Source: Methanoculleus sp. UBA208
Lineage (GTDB): Archaea; Halobacteriota; Methanomicrobia; Methanomicrobiales; Methanoculleaceae
Assembly (NCBI RefSeq): GCF_002498065.1
Contig: NZ_DAFZ01000004.1
Coordinates: 1-35,277 of the forward strand
DNA length: 35,277 nt
Reading direction: 5' to 3'
Shown here: one piece after another, positions 29,845 through 35,277 of the stretch
Numbering within the stretch: position 1 is the stretch's first letter
Layout: every line of letters begins with the position of its first letter
The notes under the pieces: generated by a model
Told to the model about the DNA's origin: nothing
The model's database searches: none
What the model saw: only the letters and a program-made list of their open reading frames with translations
Position numbers and translations under genes: made by a program

Positions 29845-31557
29845 TCATTGTGTCGTATCGACCTCGATCACCCGCGGGTTGTGGAGGTGTTCCTCGAAGA
29901 GCGAGTAGTTGTCGAGCTTCACGCTGTAGTGCCGGAGGAAGTGCTCGTAGATGTCTCTCTGCACCTGCGCGTTCTCCGGGACCTTCACGTCGACCCAGAC
30001 CGTCCGCTTTGCGGGCTCCTCGACGACCTCGCCGTCCCGGACGGTCACGATGCCGTCTTTGACGAGCCAGGCGCACCGGGAGAAGGCCTTCTCGATCATC
30101 GTGGGGTCGGAGGGCATATCTTCGGGGTTGAGGGCGTATACGGCGATATCGGCATCCATTCCGGGGGCAAGCCCGCCGTAGGTGTTGCCGACGCCGAGCG
30201 CCTTTGCCGGCCCCGCCCGGGTCATCTGCGCGATCTCGTATAGCGTGAGCTCGCGGTCGATGCCGTCGATGGAGGTGGCGTCGATCGTCCGCTCAAGCCA
30301 CTTGAACGTCTTCATTGTCGCGTCACGTGCGGCCCTGCTCATCAGCCAGGTGATGACCTGCGGGTAGCGGGTGAACGGTCCGGCGTTCGGGTGGTCGGTG
30401 GTGACGAACGTCCGCATCGGGTCTTTTGAGAGGAGGGCGATCTCCAGGCCGACGGCCCACTGGATGGTGCAGACCTTGATCTTCGGGCTGTAGATGTAGG
30501 GGACGACGCCCGCGGCGGTTTCGAGTTCCACGTCCACGTTCGCCCACTTCAGGTTGTTCAGGGCACGCAGGTGGTGCTCGAACGGCCCGTCGGCGGTCAT
30601 GGTGGTGGTCTCGTCGAGGGTCACCTGGCCCATGTCGACGGTGATGTTGTCGTGGGCGTTCACGTAGTCCATGACGTCTTTTGCCCGGGACTCGAAGTTC
30701 CCCCAGGAGTCGCCGCCGTAGGCGTGGAACTGAAGGTGCGTGATGTGCAGCACCTGTTCGCGGCCGAAGTCGTTCTTCGGGGCGTAGCCTTCAGCGAGCT
30801 TGAGCGACTCGAGTGTGTCGGTGTAGTTGCCCGGGTTTCCGAGGTTGTTGCAGTGCAGGTGCACCGAGTGGGGGAGACCGAGGAACTCGTTCGTCTCGAT
30901 GAGGCCCTTCACGATCTCCGCCGGGGCGATATCGAAGTACGGGACCGGGTCGTGGATATGCTCGCAGTTCAGTCCCCATCCCCAGGCCTCGGAGCCGCCG
31001 GGGTTGACGACCTTGATGCCGAACCCATGGGTTGCCCGCAGAAGCCAGGCGGTATATGCTGCGTTGTTCTCGATCTCGTTATTTTTGAGGTATTCAAGGG
31101 TGAACCAGTTGTTCCCGAAGACCGGCATCGCGGCGTTGTCGATGATCGGGGTATCCCGGATCTCTTCGTGGACGTGCGGGGAGTGAAGCGGGGGCATCGC
31201 CGCCTCGTTGACAAAGACGTAGCCCATTCGTGCGTAGTCGTAGCCTGTCTTGAACGTGGAGGGGACGGAAAAGCCCATCTCCATGCGGCTGCACGTAGGA
31301 GATTTGTGGGGGCTCTTGAAGAGTTTGTCCTCCGGGCGGAAGAGCCGGCCGACGTTCACTTTCGGCCCGACAACGTGGGAGTGGATGTCGACGCCGCCCG
31401 CCATCACGGCCATGCCGGCGGCGTCGATCGTCTTCGGGCTGTTGAGGGCGCTGGTCTCGACAATTTTGCCGTCTTTGACTCCGATGTCCATGCGATCGCC
31501 CTTGATCCCCTGCAGGGGGTCGAAGACGAACCCGTTCCTGATCAGTAGTTCGCCCAT
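29845..31557 (-). CDS. fwdA: Formylmethanofuran dehydrogenase subunit A
   Basis: Amidohydrolase-fold subunit that condenses formate with methanofuran at a binuclear metal site. It has 570 residues, full length. Visible metal-site residues include the HxH pair in GGVDIHSHVVG (H59, H61), a Lys in GIKVVNPGG (K182, the likely carboxylated lysine), His in PHSVHLHCNN (H230-H235), and Asp in FVTTDHPNAGP (D388). The start MGELLIRNGFVFDPLQGIKG is typical of cyclic amidohydrolases. It is 3 bp from fwdB and 13 bp from fwdC, in one operon. Confidence 0.97.
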   Translation of the reverse strand: MGELLIRNGFVFDPLQGIKGDRMDIGVKDGKIVETSALNSPKTIDAAGMAVMAGGVDIHSHVVGPKVNVGRLFRPEDKLFKSPHKSPTCSRMEMGFSVPSTFKTGYDYARMGYVFVNEAAMPPLHSPHVHEEIRDTPIIDNAAMPVFGNNWFTLEYLKNNEIENNAAYTAWLLRATHGFGIKVVNPGGSEAWGWGLNCEHIHDPVPYFDIAPAEIVKGLIETNEFLGLPHSVHLHCNNLGNPGNYTDTLESLKLAEGYAPKNDFGREQVLHITHLQFHAYGGDSWGNFESRAKDVMDYVNAHDNITVDMGQVTLDETTTMTADGPFEHHLRALNNLKWANVDVELETAAGVVPYIYSPKIKVCTIQWAVGLEIALLSKDPMRTFVTTDHPNAGPFTRYPQVITWLMSRAARDATMKTFKWLERTIDATSIDGIDRELTLYEIAQMTRAGPAKALGVGNTYGGLAPGMDADIAVYALNPEDMPSDPTMIEKAFSRCAWLVKDGIVTVRDGEVVEEPAKRTVWVDVKVPENAQVQRDIYEHFLRHYSVKLDNYSLFEEHLHNPRVIEVDTTQ

Positions 31558-31560
31558 GGT

Positions 31561-32931
31561 TCACTCCTCCGCGCGGACGCCTTCCGGCGTGGCCTTCGCC
31601 TGCCCTTTTGCGGCCTCTTCGGCCTCCAGTTCGCAGAGCCTCCTGTGAATCCGCTCGAAGAGCTCCTCGTCGCTGATGACGCCCTCGGGCGGGTCGATGA
31701 CCTTGCGGTACTGGATCGGGACGTTGTCCATCCGGTAGACGATGCCCGGGACCTCGACCCCGACGATTCCCACCGGGATATGGAGGTCTGAGATCTCGCT
31801 TGCCATGCAGATGTTCGGGTCGACGGTGATCCAGGGGTGCTTTCTGAGGTGCTTGACCGCCTCGATCGGGAAGTGGGCGCCCGCATCCGTCCCCACGTTG
31901 AAGAAGGCGTCAACCTCGTCGCGCATGGCAAGGTCGACGGAGCTCGTCTCGCCGGGGTTCATGTGGGCGATATCCTTCTTCGTCAGGTCGAGACAGTAGG
32001 GGAACCCGTACTGCCATGACCAGACCGCGCCCGGTCCGGTGATGTTATAGTGGCCCCGCATCGCCATGATCGTCCACTTGGTGTAGTCGTTGAGGTCGCG
32101 AGTCAGGCTGATGGCGATGTCCACGTTGTGGTTCCGGCCGTCGGAGTGACAGAGGCCCATGCCGTAGAAGATGGTGCCGAACCGGGCCTTCTTCATGATC
32201 GCGGCGACTTCGAGGATCTGCTCGCGCCTGATCCCGGCAACCTCCTCGGGGATCTCGTGGCCCCGGACGACGGCACGGAACGCGTCGAAGAGTTCGTAGT
32301 CGTGCCCCTGCTTCACCTGCAGGTAGATGTCTGCCACCTGAGCGGTGTCGGTGTGCCTCGGATCGATGACGATGATCTTGCGGCTCTTCTGGCCCTTGCC
32401 GGTGAAGAAGCCGCGGGGGAAGATCGAGTAGCGGGACATGTGCCGCGGGTGGGCGTGGGCCGGGTTTGCGCCCCAGTAGACGATGACGTCCGCCCGGTTC
32501 TTCGTCTCGCCGAGGGTGCAGCTCGGGTAGCCGTTGTCGAATATGGCGAGGAACGAGCTCCCATGACAGATGGACGCGCAGTTGTCGAGCACGGCCCCCG
32601 CTCTCTCGGCGACCTTGGCCGCGGCGGCCATGCCCTCGCAGTTGGTCGATCCGAACCCGTAGATCAGGGGTTTCTTAGCGTTGTGGAGCACTTTCGCCGC
32701 ATAGTCGACTGCCTCGTCGTAGGAGATATCCTTGTAGGTGCCGTCCGGCTGGCGGAGACGGGGCAGTTTGACCCTCTCGCCGCCCGTTGCGTGGTGGAAG
32801 ATCTGGTTGCCGATAGCGCAGGCATTCTCCACCTCGAGGATCTTCTTTCCATCGTCCGATACGGTCACGACAAGGTCGTCGCAGCAGACGCCGCAGTAAG
32901 GGCATCCGACATTCTCAACTTTCTTTGGCAT
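31561..32931 (-). CDS. fwdB: Formylmethanofuran dehydrogenase subunit B (Mo/W catalytic)
   Basis: Catalytic subunit reducing CO2 to formate at a molybdopterin-bound W or Mo. It has 456 residues. The N-terminal CPYCGVCCDD motif (C10, C13 and C16/C17) with C38 holds a [4Fe-4S] cluster. The metal ligand is Cys122 in NCASICHGSS, so this is the cysteine form; no in-frame TGA for selenocysteine is present. NRADVIVYWGANPAHAHPRH and KIIVIDPRHTDTAQVADIYL are conserved cofactor-binding segments. W versus Mo type (fwd or fmd) cannot be told from this. The start overlaps fwdD by 1 bp. Confidence 0.97.
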   Translation of the reverse strand: MPKKVENVGCPYCGVCCDDLVVTVSDDGKKILEVENACAIGNQIFHHATGGERVKLPRLRQPDGTYKDISYDEAVDYAAKVLHNAKKPLIYGFGSTNCEGMAAAAKVAERAGAVLDNCASICHGSSFLAIFDNGYPSCTLGETKNRADVIVYWGANPAHAHPRHMSRYSIFPRGFFTGKGQKSRKIIVIDPRHTDTAQVADIYLQVKQGHDYELFDAFRAVVRGHEIPEEVAGIRREQILEVAAIMKKARFGTIFYGMGLCHSDGRNHNVDIAISLTRDLNDYTKWTIMAMRGHYNITGPGAVWSWQYGFPYCLDLTKKDIAHMNPGETSSVDLAMRDEVDAFFNVGTDAGAHFPIEAVKHLRKHPWITVDPNICMASEISDLHIPVGIVGVEVPGIVYRMDNVPIQYRKVIDPPEGVISDEELFERIHRRLCELEAEEAAKGQAKATPEGVRAEE

Positions 32932-33344
32932 TACTGATCACCTCTCCACAGCCCGACGGCCCCCTGGACGAGTTCGAGCGCGCTCTTCCGGCGTTCACCG
33001 TTCGCCGGCTCGACCGTCACGGGAAAGCCGCTGTACTGGGGTTCTCCGGTCGCCTGGGTCCGCGGAGGAACAATCTGGTTTGCCCAGACGCCCTGCGGGA
33101 TGAATGCAAGGCCGGGGTAGAGCGACTGACGGCCCCTGACGGTCTTGACGACCACGCTTCCGCATTCGCTCGTCACCCGTACCAGCTGGTTCGGAACCAG
33201 GCCGAGCGCTTTGACGTCGTCGTCATGCATCTCGATGATCGAGCAGGCCTCGAAGTATTCCGGGGTCGTTTTGCCCTTCTCCATCGCAACGCCTTCTTCG
33301 ATGGAGCGCTGGGTGATCATGTTCAATGTAATCCTGTTCGCCAT
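32931..33344 (-). CDS. fwdD: Formylmethanofuran dehydrogenase subunit D
   Basis: Corresponds to the C-terminal dinucleotide-binding domain of molybdopterin oxidoreductases, split off as a separate chain, and completes the cofactor site of FwdB. It has 137 residues. MANRITLNMITQRSIEEGVA starts the protein, and VPNQLVRVTSECGSVVVKTV and GLAFIPQGVWANQIVPPRTQ are the recognisable parts. The ATG at 33344 has GAGG 7 bases upstream. It is the first gene of fwdDBAC; the iron-sulfur subunits E, F, G and H are not in this window. Confidence 0.95.
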   Translation of the reverse strand: MANRITLNMITQRSIEEGVAMEKGKTTPEYFEACSIIEMHDDDVKALGLVPNQLVRVTSECGSVVVKTVRGRQSLYPGLAFIPQGVWANQIVPPRTQATGEPQYSGFPVTVEPANGERRKSALELVQGAVGLWRGDQ

Positions 33345-33600
33345 GGTTTTGCCTCAATGTGGTTGGTAGGATCGGTCTCCCGAAACTCCGGCGAGTCGGC
33401 CCCATAGAGTACGGTGCTCCCGGTACGGCCCGATAACGGGCCCCCCCTGCGTTGCGGGGGATCTCCGGGGCATCCGGTACCCGGCATGCCGGACCTTCCT
33501 GCACGGCGAGGGCCCGCTGACCGGGATGCACCGGAAAAAACCGGGCAAAATGCAGAGAGCCCACTCACGAAACTTCCGGGCGGAGCACCGGGTGGATCGC
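33345..33600 (-). other. GC-rich hairpin-rich leader of fwdDBAC
   Basis: About 255 nt between the predicted transcription start (about 33600) and fwdD, with no protein-like frame. It contains GCCCG/CGGGC with loop ATAA (33428-33441), CCCCC/GGGGG (33443-33460) and CCGGCATGCCGG (33481-33492). A T-rich run on the minus strand lies near 33535-33545 (complement of the A-run in CCGGAAAAAACCGG). In Methanothermobacter, Tfx binds downstream of the fmd promoter, so this leader may hold regulator sites. Confidence 0.45.
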
Positions 33601-33606
33601 TTTGTC

Positions 33607-33653
33607 ATAACTTGTAATGTTTTGTATTTAACCATTCCGAATTTGTAAGTTAT
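33607..33653. promoter_or_regulatory. fwd promoter with symmetric inverted repeat
   Basis: The TATA-like element (GTTAAATAC on the minus strand, 33624-33632) is centred between ATAACTT (33607-33613) and AAGTTAT (33647-33653), a perfect 7-bp inverted repeat with a 33-bp spacer. One arm lies at the TFB side, the other near the transcription start, so a bound dimer would block promoter access. Confidence 0.55.
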
Positions 33654-34285
33654 TAAAGATGACAGGCTTTACGGATGGTGGTTTGGAAGGTGGTTTTAGT
33701 TACCATGTGGGCGTAACCGGGATCCGTTCTAAAATTGTTGCAACATTGAGCGGTTTGCGGGGTATCGAGCCTCCGGCCCCGGCCGAGGGGCTATGGGGGC
33801 GCAGGTTGAGGGTGGACAGGGAACAGGTTTGTCCCGTATCCCCGATCTTTCCGGATGCGCCGGAGCCGGGGTCGATGCCGGCATCCCCCCTCCCGGGCCT
33901 GGTATATCCGGGTGCAGCGGCCGCTTATGGGGGTCCTATATAACTACATCGCATTGACTCCTGGACGCTGTTGTGTAAATTTGGAAAACAAAGGTCTGCA
34001 TGCCTGGATCCGGGAGAATCCTCCCCTTTCCGGGTAGCATTATATATTTTAAGATACAACCTATAAAGTCGGGTACAGTTGTCCATCTTCTGGAGATAAT
34101 AATTTTAATATGTGTCTATCTTCGACGCCCCCCTGGCCCCTCATCGCTGAAGGGCGGCCTGGAGAAATCCTTTTTAATGATCGCGTTCAACCATTAGAAC
34201 CGTTCAATCTCGATTTTAAAATATCCGATTGGGAATATAATCGATATAAATATTACTTTTTGTAAAAAAGTCCGCCTTATTTCGC

Positions 34286-34297
34286 AAATTTTATTAA
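34286..34297 (+). promoter_or_regulatory. Probable TATA box of the mcr operon
   Basis: AAATTTTATTAAT after TTCGC. It predicts a transcript starting near 34320, right at the first hairpin of the leader. A second AT-rich candidate, CGATATAAATATT at 34242-34254, lies 40 bp upstream. Confidence 0.5.
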
Positions 34298-34319
34298 TAG
34301 CTCTCCTTCTACTCTTATA

Positions 34320-34385
34320 GTCCCTTTTGGGACGTGCAGTAGCGGCCTTCAGAGATCAGGAGCAAGTGTTTGCCCCGTGGTCTCT
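34320..34385 (+). promoter_or_regulatory. Structured 5' leader of mcr mRNA
   Basis: Two hairpins: GTCCC-TTTT-GGGAC (34320-34333), and AGAGATCA/TGGTCTCT (34351-34358 with 34378-34385, one G:U), which encloses GCAA-GTGT-TTGC (34362-34373). They precede the mcrB start by 45-110 nt and may stabilise or regulate this highly expressed mRNA. Confidence 0.45.
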
Positions 34386-34430
34386 TGCATGAACGGAACG
34401 TATTGAACAAGGGTAAAAGGATGAAATACT

Positions 34431-35277
34431 ATGGCTAAATACACGGAAACAATCGATCTCTATTCTGATGACGGGAAGCTGCTCAAGAGCGGCGTCACCC
34501 TCGACAGAATCAGCCCGCTGGTTAACCCGGCCACAGGTAAGATCATCGACCTGACCAAGAGAACGATCAGCGTAAACCTCGGAGGAATCCAGGATGCGCT
34601 CAAGGTTGGCAAACTTGGAAAGGGCAAGATCAAGGGAAGAGAACTCGATCTCCCCATCATGGAGAACAAGGACGCAATCGTCGCCAGGATCAAGGAGATG
34701 ATCCAGGTCGAGGAGGGTGACGACACCGAGATCATGGAATTCAACGGTGGAAAGCTCCTGCTCGTCCAGGTTCCGACGAAGCGCCTGGTCAACGCGGCCA
34801 CCTACGATGCCGCGATCACCTCGGTCGCAGCCGCGACCACCTTCTCGATCGTCGACCAGTTCGACATCGACGCCTTCAACGCATCCACCGTCAAGGCGGC
34901 CTGCTGGGGCAGCTACCCGCACACCCAGGACATGGAAGGTGCGCTTGTTTCGTCGATCCTGACGATCCCCCAGAACAACGAGGGTATCGGCTACGCTCTC
35001 CGCAACATCCCGGTCAACCACACCGTCATGATGACCGGCAGGAACGCCCTGCAGGGTGCAGCACTCTCGTCCACGCTTGAGACCGCCGGTATCTTCGAGA
35101 TGGGATCCGCCGTCGGACCGTTCGAGCGCGCCCAGCTGCTCGCCTACGCCTACCAGGGCCTGAACGCAAACAACATGGTCTACGACCTCGTCAAGGCAAA
35201 CGGCGAGACCGGAACCGTCGGTACGGTCGTCCAGAGCCTGGTCGAGCGCGCCATCGAGGACAAGGTCATCGTCCCCG
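34431..35277 (+). CDS. mcrB: Methyl-coenzyme M reductase beta subunit (3' truncated)
   Basis: Beta subunit of the enzyme that releases methane from methyl-CoM and CoB. I translated it from the ATG at 34431: MAKYTETIDLYSDDGKLLKS, then SPLVNPATGKIIDLTKRTIS. It stays open to the window end (282 codons of about 435). Conserved blocks include VNAATYDAAITSVAAATTFS, WGSYPHTQDMEGALVSSILT and QGAALSSTLETAGIFEMGSA. AGGATG lies about 8 bases before the ATG, a weak ribosome-binding site. mcrB is normally the first gene of mcrBDCGA, so the rest should follow beyond the window. Confidence 0.97.
   Translation, partial: MAKYTETIDLYSDDGKLLKSGVTLDRISPLVNPATGKIIDLTKRTISVNLGGIQDALKVGKLGKGKIKGRELDLPIMENKDAIVARIKEMIQVEEGDDTEIMEFNGGKLLLVQVPTKRLVNAATYDAAITSVAAATTFSIVDQFDIDAFNASTVKAACWGSYPHTQDMEGALVSSILTIPQNNEGIGYALRNIPVNHTVMMTGRNALQGAALSSTLETAGIFEMGSAVGPFERAQLLAYAYQGLNANNMVYDLVKANGETGTVGTVVQSLVERAIEDKVIVP

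Larger units (their letters stand above)
33654..34430. other. Divergent regulatory region between fwd and mcr
   Basis: About 780 bp with no supported gene, AT-richer than the coding parts. It holds TGTTGCAACA (33736-33745), TATA-like elements CCTATATAAC (about 33934-33944) and TTATATATTTT (34040-34050), a GGGAG/CTCCC hairpin (34012-34025), a GCCCCTCA-TCGC-TGAAGGGC hairpin (34136-34155) and the mcr promoter and leader. Open frames starting near 33659 and 34000 have no codon bias or ribosome-binding site. Confidence 0.5.

Noticed and set aside
32540..32580. Selenocysteine in FwdB
   Set aside because: The metal-ligand position in NCASICHGSS is a normal Cys codon; no in-frame TGA.
27609..32937. 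Long plus-strand frames opposite moeA and fwdCAB (up to 447 codons)
   Set aside because: All are mirror frames of well-supported minus-strand genes.
33659..33943. 94-codon plus-strand frame before mcr
   Set aside because: No Shine-Dalgarno sequence, low-complexity Pro/Gly/Ala translation and overlap with the fwd promoter region.
34356..35021. 221-codon minus-strand frame over mcrB
   Set aside because: Antisense to mcrB, whose translation matches the family throughout.
1..35277. CRISPR arrays, insertion sequences, tRNA or rRNA genes
   Set aside because: No regularly spaced repeats, transposase frames, or tRNA/rRNA-like segments were seen in the window.

Overview
The window is about 35 kb of chromosome from a GC-rich hydrogenotrophic methanogen, most probably a Methanomicrobiales archaeon close to Methanoculleus. 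The support is the set of genes: archaeal-type ribosomal proteins (L32e, L19e, S4e, long L30, Rnp1), formylmethanofuran dehydrogenase subunits, F420-dependent methylene-H4MPT dehydrogenase and the start of an mcr operon. The genus is an inference from gene content and style; no search was run.

Layout. (1) 1-2187, plus strand: the end of a cobalamin/iron-siderophore type ABC importer, with a truncated ATPase carrying an extra C-terminal domain and a substrate-binding lipoprotein-like receptor with a PGF-type C-terminal anchor. (2) 2259-5462, minus: an ECF-type vitamin/metal uptake operon (S component, fused double ATPase, T component) plus a small unknown protein, preceded by a 26-bp operator-like dyad. 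(3) 5681-7292, minus: a small S-layer-like surface protein and an HDAC-family deacetylase. (4) 7485-9868, plus: a GyrI-like effector-binding protein, then an orphan pair of A-type ATP synthase C and D subunit genes; the C gene has an in-frame TAG. (5) 9869-10448: noncoding, with hairpins and copies of a short dispersed repeat.

(6) 10449-25139, minus: the archaeal S10/spc ribosomal supercluster in its usual order, L3-L4-L23-L2-S19-L22-S3-L29-Rnp1-S17-L14-L24-S4e-L5-S14-S8-L6-L32e-L19e-L18-S5-L30-L15-SecY, followed by adenylate kinase, an EMC3/Oxa1-like membrane protein and cytidylate kinase. Genes are mostly overlapping or a few bases apart, and nearly every start has a clear Shine-Dalgarno sequence. 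A leader of about 590 nt, full of perfect stem-loops and without a credible gene, precedes L3.

(7) 25950-35277: a methanogenesis island. A Tfx-type regulator (minus) is divergent from mtd (plus). Then come moeA and fwdC-A-B-D (minus) and, after a 1.1-kb divergent regulatory region, mcrB (plus, cut by the window end). The genes cover the first step (CO2 to formylmethanofuran), the methenyl-to-methylene reduction and the last step (methane release) of methanogenesis, with molybdopterin cofactor maturation alongside.

The signals most worth a second look are the structured leader of the ribosomal cluster, the nested palindromes at the mtd promoter and ribosome-binding site, the symmetric inverted repeat around the fwd TATA box, the ECF-operon dyad, the interrupted orphan ahaC gene, and the dispersed GAGCACC...GGTGCG repeat family.
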